Source of the DNA: Atriophallophorus winterbourni
Taxonomy: Eukaryota; Platyhelminthes; Trematoda; Plagiorchiida; Microphallidae
Direction of reading: 5' to 3'
Assembly (NCBI GenBank): GCA_013407085.1
Contig: JACCGJ010020013.1
Location: 1-64,000 of the forward strand
Length of the DNA: 64,000 bases
Part shown: piece by piece, positions 42,277 to 55,800 of the stretch
Layout: each line of letters opens with the position of its first letter
Numbering within the stretch: position 1 is the first letter of the stretch
Position numbers and translations under genes: made by a program
Notes under the pieces: generated by a model
Told to the model about the DNA's origin: nothing
Databases searched by the model: none
The model's input: only the letters and a program-made list of their open reading frames with translations

Positions 42277-42320
42277 GTAGTATGTTTCGTCATCAAGCTA
42301 AATGACATCGTCAGCTTAGC
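42277..42320 (-). ncRNA. Hammerhead ribozyme relic, type b, intact core strand
   Basis: On the minus strand: CUGACGA, an extra U, stem II GUCAU...AUGAC with a perfect 5-bp pairing, then GAAAC. The GUC of stem III is missing (GAAACAUACU), so the cleavage triplet is lost. Confidence 0.5.
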
Positions 42321-42503
42321 TTCTACATCACAAATAAGTCCATTTCAACCACACCTGCCCTAGTTGAAATAAATGCCACTTTGGAACGCGCCCTTCACGC
42401 ATTATTCCATCTAAAGAAATGAAAGTCTTATAACGACGACGGGATAACTCAGCTCATATTTAAGCAATGTTCGCATTTGATATACAAATTACTCACATAC
42501 TTA

Positions 42504-42546
42504 TTGGTAACGTTTCGATTCGGACACAGAAGCTTCGTCAGACCAA
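42504..42546 (-). ncRNA. Hammerhead ribozyme, best preserved copy
   Basis: Minus-strand order: UUGGU, CUGACGA, an extra A, GCUUC-loop UGUGUCC-GAAUC, GAAACGUU, ACCAA. The stem I strands UUGGU and ACCAA are exact complements and both conserved core blocks (CUGANGA and GAAA) are intact. Stem II has one mismatch. ACGU gives a loopless stem III, so cleavage would need dimers, as reported for PLE hammerheads. An extra base between A9 and stem II is also known from a viroid hammerhead. Cleavage would fall after the second U of GUU. Confidence 0.7.
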
Positions 42547-42779
42547 GGATGTCAGCACTAACACAGATCAAGTTTAAAATGCATTCACGAGACAACAATA
42601 GGAACTACGATCTGTCGTAAGTCATTCGACACGAATGCGGCCTTGAGTTACTTCTTTGCGCAACCTCAAACGGTATTTAATTTAGTTACGGAATAGCTGT
42701 TCTACAAAGTTAAACACTTAAGCAGCTATGCCGCTATAAAAAGCGAATCCATCACGAAGTAAGTCGTAGGATTGCTGAT

Positions 42780-43320
42780 CATAATTACCCTAAGAGATTA
42801 TATAAACGCCAAATTAAACGGGTAAAATTCCCAGGAACAAGGACGGAAGTCTGGCGTGCAACGACACGTCAGGCGGAATATGTATAATCTTGAATAACGC
42901 TGGTATAACAGTAACGAATAAAAAGGGTTAGGTCTCTTCGACACTTATTAACGTATGTCAAGGATAAAGCACCTTGAGGCTGCGCGACGAATTGCATATA
43001 TAAAATCAACTGCAAGGGTTGCTCGGGAGTATATATTGCGCAAACACCAAGAGAACTCACTACTAGGATAAGTGAACACAAAAATCGAATCGGTAAGCAG
43101 CCACGCAATTCCAATGAATATCAATCACTGATCAGAGATTCTGCACTAGCTGAACACAGCGTTGATCTTGATAACGTAGAAATGATAAGGTGGGGGGGGG
43201 TAAAACCAAACATGGAACTTCACGCCGAGGCAGTTGAGATAAAAAAGGTTGATAAGAATGCGGTAAACAAAGTGGATGGAGCCGATATATCTGGTTTCTG
43301 CAGCGGATAAACATTAATGG
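42780..43320 (+). mobile_element. PLE GIY-YIG relic, plus strand
   Basis: Frame-patched translation at 42970-43195 gives NCIYKINCKGCSGVYIAQTP then RISEHKNRIGKQPRNSNEYQ and DSALAEHSVDLDN, the PLE GIY-YIG domain. The usual VG in YVGQT is IA here. A C-terminal segment AVNKVDGADISGFCSG ends near 43310. The RT half is gone. Several frameshifts interrupt the first part. Confidence 0.7.
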
Positions 43321-43339
43321 GTGTGAGCACTAGTGTTAG

Positions 43340-43690
43340 CACGAATTACGCCAGCTAAGTAATCTGTCAGTGGATGTCATTCACACCTGCCACGACCAAA
43401 ACCATTATGCGATTATTAGGGGGGTGCGTCGGTTTATTTTAATCTCGAATGTCTATCTTAACAAGCTCAGCGCCCACCATAGCCCGTGCAGTTCTAAGCA
43501 AGCTTAGCTTTGGTTAGGTTAATGAAATTAAAACCTGATCTCGTTTGGTATTGACACCCTTGGTCTAACAAAGCTTCCGTGCCAGAAGAGAAACGTTACC
43601 AATAAACTGCTCTAACTGATTCATTACAAAATTTCTTTTTCATGAATATGATTTCTTGATCATTCATAATCATTTTCACTACACTCAAAT
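43340..43690 (+). repeat. PLE 3' terminal repeat following the GIY-YIG relic
   Basis: It directly follows the coding relic and matches 20946-21230 block by block (TGTCTATCTTAACAAGCTCA, ACCTGATCTCGTTTGG, CAATAAACTGCTCTAACTGA). It contains the hammerhead relic at 43560-43602, which places the ribozyme in the PLE terminal repeat. Confidence 0.65.
43560..43602 (+). ncRNA. Hammerhead ribozyme relic in PLE terminal repeat
   Basis: Stem I UUGGU/ACCAA and GAAACGUU are intact, and stem II is mostly paired, but CUGACGA reads CUAACAA, two G-to-A changes that remove essential core guanines. Confidence 0.6.
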
Positions 43691-44589
43691 ACTTATTTAA
43701 TCAAAAACTCGTAAAAGGTGTGAATCCTACCGATTGGAAAAATAGAATAATTACTCTTATTTGTAATTCCTACTACTTGTTAGTAGTTTAAAACAACCTT
43801 GTGAGGTAAATCAACACGGATTATCGAACAAAATCACGAAAATCAGCATATTACCGATTATAAACACCTCATTTATTATCCACATATCATTGGTCAACCT
43901 GTAATGATAATTTTGATGACGACAAAATACAGTACTTGCAATAAAATTTAAAGTATACAGAGATAATTCATGGGCCCTGGGCAAAAGCGACGCCAATTTA
44001 TGAAGCGTTCGAAAACCGTTGCCTACAGCAGTTACACATTTGGTTCGCTACACAAGCTCTTCATTTTTAAAAGAAACGTTTATACCTAAAATAACACTCA
44101 ACAATGAGAATGGTATGGAAAGTAATCTTTCAAAATCGTACTTGCTACGTATTATTCTCGATTGCAAAAATTGGATCTACACCAACATACCCTGCTATGA
44201 AAGCACGTATCGGCTTTCATTAGTAAATTAACGGACGCAATCCATTTCTCTAAGTGTTCTCTGTTAAACAGCAACGAGACTATAATCAGTGGCCTTAGAT
44301 CGCCGATACGATCGGAGCGCGAAAATCTGTTGTGAATAGCTTCAAGATATCCCAGTCGCAAAAATTTAAAGTTGATGGGCCGCCTCATCTAAAAATATCT
44401 TTTTAATAAGTTTGATTAAATCATCAGCAATAGTTGAGACTAAATAGGAGAAACATCCCCAGTGACGTCAGAATAAGCATACCAAAGGCAGACTCACAAA
44501 CGCAAGCTGAACTACTGCTGTGTTAATATACTGATGTTTCAAATTCAGGAAGCGGTTCAAAAAATTACAAAGATCCGGGTCGGACCAAT

Positions 44590-46336
44590 AGACACCAATC
44601 ATATATTATCGCTACCATTAACTTTTTATACACTAACGCGCGATGATTGCGAAACAAATGATCTGAATTAACTTAGTTGAGAAATCAGTTTTCTGATGAT
44701 TCAAGATCGGTCAGGTGAATGATTACGAACTGGCGATTCCCAACATGATCCTGCTTTGGCGCGACCGTTTAAAAACAATTGGTGGATTAGGTGTGTATTA
44801 CAAAGAGCGGTTGATAGAAATAATTTGTCACGCTGGAAATCTGAGCGGAACTCACTAATTCTAATGGGTGATTTCAAACTTTCACAGCGTTACATCAAAA
44901 CATACCACTCTCCACAATTAATTCTGTAAGGTGATTGAACATATTCCCTAAACAACAAGAAGCCTAGCAATCTTTAGTAATAGATTTAGGTTTAACATCC
45001 GAAGCAACAGAAGTTGAGATTGTGAAGAGCCATAGTCCTCTGAGGGTTAAGTGATTACCTCCTGTTGAACAACGCCAGGACTTTATCCAATAATGCAAAA
45101 CTCATCAGAAAAATTGATAACTCAGAATTCACCGGATGAGAAGTATTTTAACTTTACCAATCTAGAAAATCACTGTTTCAACCATTCTAATATAACGTGA
45201 TATGGAAATACATGAAAAAGCTAGAACATTATGTTTTAAACTTGGTAACCCTACCGGAAAGTGGATAGGAGTGCGAAATTCGGCAAAGGCTACACAAAGG
45301 ATTAATCAAACAGACGAATCTTGAGATTATTTTCGAAAAATCCGAAAAAAGGTGATCAGAAACATCAACGCTGGAAGATAGTCGAACAGATGAAAATGAA
45401 ATCCAAGATACTCTATAGGATAGTAAACAACGCAACTATGGTCGGGCCAGGAGTTTTTCTCTTCAGACTGTAATGTATTGATTGATACTTTCAGGGATAC
45501 AGCAAACGCTTTCGCAACATTTATTTTGTAGGAAGTATATATCACTTTCAACAACTTTCCCAGGCCTGATATAGGTGGAAAGCCTAAGTGACATCGACCC
45601 GAATCGTACCGTAATGCGCAACCATTTACGCAGACCTGAAGTAAACAAATCTCCAGGAGGACGGAATAACACCAGTTAATCTGAAATCACGTGACCCGCT
45701 GTAATTTATTTAAACACTCACAAAACACACTAAAACCGGAGTTATTACACCAATAATAAAGGTGGAAGTCGTTCTGATTCGGCCAATGCCGTTTTTATTC
45801 CGCGATCGACGACGTCCTGAGGAAAGCGTTGGTTGGTCTGAGGAGCACGAAAGTTAAACTACTGCATACCCCCAATCATCTCCTGAATAAACTATTCACA
45901 CGACTACTACCCCAAACCAGCCGAAGTCATGACTACACAGTACTTATTTCCGACTCGAGACTGAACTGTTGAAGGAATTTTTATTCTGTACGTGTATGTT
46001 TTACCTGGAACTCAATACCCTGTAATGTTGCACATTCACCCAACTTGGATATATTCAAATCGAACTTGGACAACTTCATGTCGACTAATCCAAACATTGA
46101 ACCTATATATTCTACAACTTAAAAGCTTTGAACCCATGCATCGAAGTAAACTATACATCTTTACCCATGGATTTACATCTGCCATCCAAACGATTGAAAA
46201 CAATTTCTTCCCTATGGATTTTTACCTGTTTCCCGGTGAGCAAACAAATCCCGTTTTTACTACCTATGTTATTCGTAATTCTCATATTATTCTGTGGTTT
46301 TTGGAAAGCTATATGCTTTTTAGACCATTAAATTGA
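44590..46336 (+). mobile_element. Highly degraded CR1 element, plus strand
   Basis: Endonuclease traces: NFLYTNAR near 44620 and ELAIPNMILLWRDRL near 44730-44790. A linker trace and an RT start (GITPVNLKSRDPL) lie near 45670-45700. The central RT is deleted. The 3' part (SHDYTVLISDSRLNC, VCFTWNSIPCNVAHSPNLDI) runs from 45930 to the tail near 46336. The 3' end is of the same subfamily as 32970-33425. Confidence 0.65.
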
Positions 46337-46497
46337 ATTGAGAGGACTCCAGATTTATATAATGCCGACCCAACCTCGGAAATCAAAAGCCGAAAGGTTC
46401 TGAGGTAGAAATCTTCAATACAAAAATACAATGATTGTTATTAAATGCAATGTTGTATGTTCCAAAACACGAAAGCACCTTGAGCATAATGATCCCC

Positions 46498-46806
46498 TCA
46501 TTCAGTTGTGGTGTCCTTCGATTTACCCAGACAGGCAAGGTTACGTTTACGGACGAGCCTGGAACAAACAGGGCACCTACGATCTCCCTGAAAAAGAAGA
46601 TGATATGTTAGAGCAACGTTGCCAAAACCAAAAGATAAAACCAAACTATACACAAACCTGCTCAATGATGGCGTGCCAGCACTGAAAACAAGCCACGTGC
46701 TGACAAATGGAAATCAGCGGGACAAGCGCTGGTGTACGATGACATTTGGCACAAGTAACCGTCGGTAAACTAGCCGACGATGCTGAAGAATCAAGTTCCG
46801 AAAGAT
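46498..46806 (-). CDS. RTEL1: RTEL1 C-terminal RING-type zinc module, last two exons
   Basis: The exon 46806-46658 encodes CAKC, then CQHVACFQC, and the last exon 46587-46498 supplies CPVC, giving a C-x2-C...C-x-H-x2-C-x2-C...C-x2-C zinc pattern split by an intron. The frame ends 17 or so residues after CPVC at TGA. Vertebrate RTEL1 long isoforms also end with a RING-like domain. No obvious C-terminal PCNA-binding (PIP) box was seen in the short tail. Confidence 0.85.
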
Positions 46807-49800
46807 CTACGGCAAGAAAATAGGAGAAAGCATGAAGACAAATAAGACAACACTTTCTTCCAAACGACAACATCAGTCAGGGTATCTATACCAAAGAGAA
46901 AGGGGAGACAGAAAAGAAAAAAATACTGAAGCTTACTTTTCGGTTCAACACAAATGGAATCAGCACAAATTTTCTCGTAGTACGGTTTGTGAACCTCATC
47001 GAGTAAACAAATAGCATCTGAAAATAAAGTAAAAATTTACGACATTGTAAAAACAAGAACCATGTGTAGTAAAACTTCGAGGAAGGGGACGAACCTTTAA
47101 GAAGAGAGGATGAGCATTTGAAAACTTCTTTCATTTCCTTGTAGAAAACATCGACACAACTGGTGTCAGTATTTTCCAGATCGCTTCCCACAGCGGCACT
47201 GGCTTTGTATCTCTTAACTGCCGCTTTGAATTGCTCGATTGGTGAAAACTTCGGAGGTATTGTGGGCTTTGTTTGTTCAGTGGTGAGATGCTTTTTGACA
47301 GCCTTCACATACTCGATTGGTGTAATGGGATGATTTGGACCAGACGGGGTCAAGTTTGCACTTGAGGACAACTTGATTCGTTTCACGGCACCAGGTTGAA
47401 GTAATCGGGCTTCGAGCGGATCATCGACGACGTACGAGGAATTAACCGACAAAGTAGGTGCCTGAAAGGAAATGATCGAATCAGAGAGGATAAATAAAAG
47501 AAACATTCCATTGGCACGTCTGATGGCGGAGCACAACCAACCATAAAAAGGATCACCACTTTATGTTATTCCACTTAACTGAAAGGTAAATCATCTGCAA
47601 GTTAGAGACATTCAACTACAAATAAACCGTTTAAGTTGTTATAACTAAGCCTCAGGGAAGTCATTGAGTTGATCCGGATATTGAACAGTGGCAACAGTGA
47701 CGAGATCAACAGGTAATCAATCTAAAAAACACAAATTGAAGAATTTATTGCAACGAAAGGATTCACTCGATATGGATGTACTTGTACTTGTGCGCGACTA
47801 TCTCCTCCTGGAGTCGGCTTCAATGAAGATTCTTGGGAATTTGGGTACAAAGCGGCGTCCCCAGCACCACTCGGCGTTTGTTCGAGTCAGCTTCTCAAGC
47901 CTTTGCACAACAAAGCGCGACCTGCAAGGCAGCGGGGAGTTGCCAGAAAGAGGTGGTGTGCACCAACTAACCGTCTACCAGACTCTGTTCCAGGTTTTTC
48001 CTCAGGGTTTTTGTCCCGAAGCCTTTTCAGCGATCGGGTATTCCGAAAGGCAGCGGAGGTTTAAAGTCAGGGTTTTCCTACCCTTAGTTGAAATGCCCTC
48101 CCAGGCTAACGAGGTACATCTGCCCAATGTCTGATGCAGGAAATCAAAATTCAAGTCACAGTCATAGACTGCATATGGGCAATGATGTTATCAGGTTGCC
48201 AAGGCTTGGATGATGGTAGCAAGACCACAGTGAGTTCCCGCATGCAGTTTATCACCGGTGGCAATTTAGCTTAACACGATTTAACTGCGCAGTGTACTGC
48301 GAGACTGCACATCAGTGAGAAAGGGTTCGAAGGTTTTCACCAAATGTATACATTTCAACTGAATGAACTGATAAAGTTAATATCGAGGCCTTTAATTGGA
48401 GTTGCAGTTAACATGCACACTATAGTGGTAACAAATGAATATACATCAATGGTCTAGCGTAGTCAGACAAAATACAATGCAGTTGCATATAGACCGAGCT
48501 ACTTTCAACCCCTACACACAATTCTCACAAGCAGTTAAAATACTTACAGAGGTTCCGTTCGACTGGCCTGAGTTGATCGCCTCGAAAATGGAAGAGCGAG
48601 TGCCCGGCTTGCCTTCCACACAATAATCGCCAATCAAATCCGAAACAGGAGCAAGACTCTCGGCAAACGAATCGATCTGATAAACAAAAATCCGATACAG
48701 GGTAAAGCGAATGTATCCACTTTACCTTAATTCCGCTTTTTGTTAAAACCTCTGTATATGTAAGAGATCTGAGAGAGAAAGGCTACGTTATATCCTTAGA
48801 TATAATCCTTGTATTCATGTTGAAAGTGGTCTAAATCTTTTGACATGCAAGTAAACGGGTATTTTACATGACTCTACATCTTAAGTTGAGCGTGTTGTCG
48901 TTATAGCCGTCAATGTATGTGCAGAAGATCTAATAGTTTGACATTTTAAAAACCGAATGTGTGAGAGAGTTGAGCTTGACAGAAGGAAATTTGATTGGGA
49001 TAGAAAGCCGGTATACAGATAAAGATCGACGCAAGCAACTTTAGCACAATCTTGATGGTTAACTAGCCGGTACAATGCGTTGGCCTAAATATGAATCATG
49101 GCGCTCATCGGATGAAAGTCCACAATCAGCCCAAACCTAAACCATTGCTATTAATTCTCATTGCACACACTATATATATACATCTACCATTTACAAATCA
49201 TTCTACATTTACTACTTCCGAAGTTAGTGTGTTCATCTCTGACTTTTCACGGGATTCGCTTTTAATTAGCAATGGTTACTGGTTAACAACAACAAACAGC
49301 ATTGGGTACCGTTGATGATGAGTTTTCAATTGTACGTGAAAATTACATTACATTACGTTTAAAAAAAAAAGTTCTATATTTCGTACGTGAACATAGTTTG
49401 GACATCACAAGTGTAAGATGTAATATAAAAAAAGACCTGAAGATCTTAAGGATGTACGTAGAGGCTTCACTACATGGTATGTATGAAATTTTTTTATGAA
49501 AGCACAAGCATATTGATGCAGGAAAGTCAGAGACTGCACGTAGGCTAAGATACTGTCATGTTGCCAAGGCCTAGACAGATACGAGGAAGAAAAAACAACA
49601 GGAAACGGTAGTGAGACTACATACACGTTGATTATGCGAGCACACGATTAAAAGTGGTTATTGCATAAATCTTATCCAGCAGTGGCGCGGATGTGCAACC
49701 GTGCAGTACTTATGTGCTGTGCAGCTAACACCGTGCTAAACTGATTGGCCACGGGTAGTGAGCTGCATGCTGAAACACGCTGGAGTCTCAATACCATCTT

Positions 49801-52800
49801 TATTCTCTATTTCTCATATCTGTCTAGGCTTGGGCAACCTGACAGTCTCTGACTGTGCGGCACTTTGCCTGGATCAGGCTTGTGCTTTCATACCATACCA
49901 TAACATAAAGCTTGATTTTGCATGCCATTCCAACATTGTTTCGAGGCACGCGAAATCAAATCCCACTGGCCATAACTAATAGGTGCAAATATCACTAAAC
50001 CAGTCATAGATTGGGCTATTTCGATTATATTGGTCATTCGCCTAAAATTTGCATATCATTCGAACACAGACCAATTGGTGCCGGTTTAGTATGTAATCTA
50101 CCTAAATATTAATAACTTGCTTTGAAATGGACAAATGTTAATAAATATTATCCGAGATGATAAGCTGCCATGGAATTTCTTAGGCATTATCAACTTCTTG
50201 AAGAACCAGATGATACTGCTCCTTGCGCAACGATCTTGGCTAGCAGCTACAATTCGTATTGTCAAAAAGATGAGAAGAGTTCCAATACACACATTGCAAT
50301 CCCAATTAGAATTTACTTCCTCGAAAATTCTAAGATACAATGAAGAAAATCTGTTTGTCTCTTTTTTTAAATGATATTCACACTGTATATTGTTAAGTAT
50401 GATTGTATTAAATAAATTCTTTTTCAGTAGATCTTATTTCTTGTGTAGATCACATATTAAACCGGCACCGACCAATGCTCATAGATCCAACAAGGGAATC
50501 ATGAAAACTTACTTCGGTAGCGAGTGGGATCGAAGAAAGAAGTTCGGAGATCCCGGAGTCGGGCAATGGAAGAACTGGAACTGGTGTTCGTTTTGATGGA
50601 TTTAAATTTTGTTCTCGTGTAGCAGAAGGAAGGAACTGGAAAATGAAAGTGTATCCCGGATAGAGAAATATCTTGATTATTCGTACATAGGCAACCACGA
50701 AGAACCATAATAAAAAACAACGATTCATTAAAGAGAGTAGAACCAAAGTTTTCAGGTTGTCAATTTGCATAATAGAGGAAGCAACTATGGCAGGTGGGTT
50801 GAATATACGTTTCGTTGGAAAAGGTATAGTTTCGACATGCAGTGTAAAACTGCATAAACGTACCCTTGTTCCAACCTTGTCCGATAAGTAGTAGTGGCTT
50901 AGTAACGGAAATTTCATAGATGTCAGATCAAGCATCCGCTTGAGAATCATGTGTTTGAACAATTAGGCTGTCTCGTGTCAAATAATAGGGAAAGTAAACA
51001 GAGATTGAAATAACCGAACAAAGGGAAAGAAGCATCTTTTATAATGAAATTTGAGTCTCGACTACGGTTACCGTAATGGAGCACGGGACAGATCATTTTA
51101 CCTGTATTTTCATAGTTGCTTGCGGGTGTGGTACTATCCCGTTGCCCATGCCGAAGTAGGGGTGACCTATGGGGGCCCCACACGAAGCCTTTGGTTAAAA
51201 AGCCTGAATCACAAGGCAGTGGGCTAAGACTGAGCTTGTCTGACCTTTATCCATCGACCTTTCTGGTAGGAGTAGCTCTGTTGGCGCCTGAAGAACACCA
51301 CCCTGTATAGCTCAATTGTTCGTGGAGGTTCAGTTTCGGTAATGGAAACACTAAGACAAGTCATTACGGTCCGGTAAGAGACCGAGTTGCTTTGGCTAAG
51401 GGTGGAATAAAAACCGTTGCACCCGACAATACCACGAGCCGCACTTAACAAGACCATGATTTACATGTTTTACACGGGAATTCACCTTATTGGCTCATTA
51501 CAGATTGGAAATGAATATTTACGTTAGTGGTGAATTAGAGTAGGACACAATTGTTAACACAGGTCGCATGGAAGGAACAAAAGCAAAGTTTCCATTATAA
51601 AGCAAGGAAATTTTAGTGCAATCGATTAGAGTAGTTTCTGGGTAACATTTCGCATCTGACACAGAAGATTTGGAACACCAAGGGAGATCATCAGGACATG
51701 GAACATGGCTAAGTAGTATTCCACCCACCACCTCTGTTTTGACTCAAAAATGGCTACAACCCCTTTATTACTCAAATTTCTTCGCATTATGAATACAGAA
51801 TTGGTCCCAAACATATTCCATTTAGTTCCTTTATAAAATTCGAAGAATTAGATCGATGAACTTAGTTAACCGCAAAACTCTAACTATAATAACAGAAAAC
51901 GAAAAAAGAATTCAGGATACTTAACAAAAAATAATAAAACTAGCATCAAGTCACAAATAAGCGATGCAGTGCGAACTCAACAATTTCTATGATGGAATAT
52001 AACAAAGGAAATTAGGTACCACACAGACACATACCTTGTGCAACGAATTTTTATAGAACTCCGTGGTTTCTCTGACAACCGAATCCAAATCTGAATAGAC
52101 ACGAACGCTCGATTGCATCCAGTGTGGTAGTTGAGAACGGGCGACACAGGAAGCGAATCGCTCATCACAAAGAAACACGGCACCGAAATCGCGATGGTGA
52201 CGAATAACGCTGGCGAAGAAATTGCACGTGAGAAGAAGCACTTACACGGTAAAAGAGATTCCATCTGTACAGAAATGGCTTACCGACCGATAGCCTGATT
52301 GACAGCACGCCAGGCCTGTGTCGCATACCATTTTCGTCCAGTCAGTGAGGTATACGACTTTGTGGATTCTGGCGCCGAAGCGTTTCCAGCGATGGCTTGT
52401 TCGTCTAAATAGGCCATTTTCAAACGAATCCTGGGATCTTGCATTGGTGGATAAGGAAGACCCAGAATTGCAACACCACGCCCGGTAACGTCAGTCAGGT
52501 CAAGGCCTTCGCTAGCTCGACCGCGCATGACAGCAAACAAAATCGCACCGCATGTATCGGTGGCGTTACGGCGGTAGTCGGCGAAAACCTTGAAATCAGC
52601 ATTGAGGTAGCAATATAGAGTAATTCAACTATGAATTTGGACATATAAAACAAAACCGCGGTAGATCAATGAATACAAAACAGCAGCCATCCGAACAAAA
52701 CTATTTATACCCGGTTCCTAATTCGTTCATGATTAAATCGACGCATTGTAAACACTTCAAAGGTCAAAAACATTCATTTGCATGCATTTCTATCACACCC

Positions 52801-55800
52801 ACCCACGGCCGGTTTCGTGCTGTTTGCACTCACCATGTAGGGACGGTAAGATCAGGATCTGCCTGCGCTTGAAACAGTGGAGGAATGGTAAAAAAGTAGA
52901 GCTTGAATGCCACTGTTGGATAAGGCTGGTACGACCAACCTGTTCAATCACATGTGTCAACACACATGTTTAATATGGCTAAACCCATAACCATGAACCA
53001 AAATATTCATTTGCATGCATTTCCATCACACACACCTGGTCTAACTGTCCCTACCTGATGAGTGCAAACATCACAAAACCGGTCGTGAAATGCAAATGAG
53101 TATTTTGGATCATTGTTATGGGTTTAACCCCGTTAAACATATGTTTGGACACATGTGATTGAACAGGCTGGTCGTACCTGCCTTATCCAACAGTGGCATA
53201 CAAGCGCTACTTGTACTTCAAAGATCTATTGTGAAACTGAATTTTACTGGATGTGGAGATAGGGCATATTTGTGGTTGATGTTGAACGCATTGCTAAATG
53301 ATAATGTGGCCCTAAACTACGACAAAAATTACACTTGCAACGTTCAAAAGTGCGGTATTATTTGTCGAATGACCATGTGAATTCTGACTAGCAGTCATCA
53401 CGTTAACACCAAATACTTCTCCAAGATGAAGCTTTCAGTTTACATTGTTATTAATCGTTACAACGGCAGAACGACGTATTAGCAGTTTCCGTGGGGCATC
53501 TACGTCTTTGTAGCGCTAGTACGACTAATGAATGGTTGCTTTATTGATTTCAAATTTACATATAAAAAGCTGTCAGAATACAACGCATGACACAATTAGC
53601 GTAGGCGAAAGTTTAGAAGAAGGGTAGCAACTCCTTGCAGACAAGCCCCGCGATGCAATTTATAATTTCTTTACATTGCCCACTCGTTGAATAGATTGAA
53701 ACAACATGCTTTTAGCCGTGACTTGCGTAGACGGTTCACGTATCATTGCGATATAATAAGGCATTTAACGCATTGCACATTATTCGTTTTGGAAGTCAGT
53801 TTGCGTTTTAAACGGAAGAGGATAACACATGCTTCGGGAATCATTTGATATGATGTCTAACGAGAGGTTGGCCGAAATATTTGATAACATGCAAATTTCA
53901 CACCCAGGGACACAAGACAATCATCACTGAAAATTCGCCTTGTATTTACTGACCATAAAGCCTAATTCGTTAAGAGTGAAGGAAATACAGCTAGCGAGCG
54001 ACTAGTTGTTCGTGGGTGGATGAAATGCTATTTACAATACCAATAATAATCGTTCATCACATATTTGACACCCCAGTCTTTCTATTTATGCAATTTAGTA
54101 AGAAAAGTAGACTGTCAGATTATATGCTTTTGCAGTAGAGTGAATAGTAAAACGTGAAGAAGAGTAAATCGAACAAGCACCAACTAACCACAGCATAATA
54201 GACCTCATCAAGGCTCATCGAATCTCATCTTACTGTCTCTACCTGATGACGGCAAACAGCCAGAAACCGGTAGTGGTGTGTAAGGTATGGGGATGTGAGC
54301 ACCACAATAGATTGACCTCTCCCTCATTTCGTTGCCTGTATAGTGACATCAATCAAGAGAACTCAAGCTAGCATGATGATGTGACATTTCTGTTTGGTCA
54401 ACCAAGCTGATTGAATCGTGATGACTTAGGCCGATGACGAAAGACCCAGTTTCGGAGTGCCACATATAACGATGAAGAATGATTATGACGCTCAAAGAAT
54501 GGTTACAGGAGCGTTTGCAGGACTCGTCTGAATACCAGGGCCGACGGAACAATGGAAAAACTCAGACGAATTGTCCGATTGCGCATGAGATGTGGTCATA
54601 ACACCATGCCAAGACCGGCTGATCACAACTGCTGGGTGTGTGTGCAAACAAGTCCAGGGTGTGATCAGCGAAAACCTAGCACTCAACAGTAGCTTTACGA
54701 CACAGAAAAAAGCCGAGAATCGGAGAGGACCGTGTAAGACAAACGCTCAAAAAGATGAGAATTAACTGAAGCAGATCACAAAAACGATAAGTGAATGGAA
54801 TCTTGATGTAAAAAAGACACGAAGGCGTTAATAGTAGTCGGCTCAAAACGCACAAGAGCTAGAAATTTAGCCCGCTAAAGTTTGTCATTCCCTTGCTGTC
54901 TTACGAAAGAAGTAAATCTAAAAAGGGGGATTGCATCAGTTAAAAATCGAGGTTAAAGTACAATCTACTCGTTCAAATCACGAACAATAAGACTTAAATA
55001 AAAAGAATTGACGAACAAATGATAAGTCAATGATTTATAAATGGGAGGGAATTGAAAATACACTGTACTGGTATTCCTCACAAAAGTGATTCAGAACAAG
55101 AAAACGCGATATCTGCCTCGTATCGCTGTGGGACTTGAGTAGAACAGAGTTCGAAACCATGAAAGAAAACCCGAACTTACTTTGGCGAATTGAACTTTAT
55201 CACGCGGTTCAATATGAACTTTCTTGTATTGAAGAAACTGATTGAAAATATGCGAATTCTACAAAGAGAGGATGTTCATCGGGTAATTGGATGTGGTATA
55301 AAAGAAAACAAACGAGGAACTTGGAGAGAGAAAAAACCAAATTTTACAAGGGAGAAAAGGAAATGGTTTCAAACTAACGATGTATCCTATAGGTATGAAG
55401 ACTATTGCATTAGAATGTAGTCAAGTGAAGAAGGAAAGCTCGTTATAGTGTGACAGGGAATGCCTTGAACAAGATATCATAACGATATCACCCTACTACT
55501 TCACAACACTTGATTGAATGCATGTTTCATTCGAGGTGTAGGCACCTCATCCCAGTGTGTATTTGCTTAATCTCCTACATGATAAGTAGCTTTTTAGGCC
55601 CCACTGCATGGTAATTTAGCACTCTTCTACGGGTGAAATACACTCCATGATTATGATTCCAGGAGGGCAGTCGTCGGCGATCACTCTGTGCCACTCTCCG
55701 ATCATATATCTATGTGCCAGCTGAGATGGCTGGGGCACTTTCTCCGTATGGATGAGCGACACCTTCCTCGCCCAACTCTTTTTGCTCTCGCTGGACTTGA

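Noticed and set aside
43190..43202. A run of G bases
   Set aside because: A simple homopolymer inside a dead PLE; no other G-runs nearby to form a quadruplex.
47688..48134. A 148-codon plus-strand open frame as a host gene
   Set aside because: Most of it is repeat D, which recurs inverted at 58590-58930, so it is better treated as a dispersed repeat.
50450..50962. A 170-codon minus-strand open frame
   Set aside because: Only 50635-50513 fits RTEL1 by phase and splice sites; the rest of the frame is intron read-through.
55190..55420. A 76-codon plus frame antisense to RTEL1
   Set aside because: It overlaps the small RTEL1 exon 55222-55181 on the other strand and has no motif of its own.
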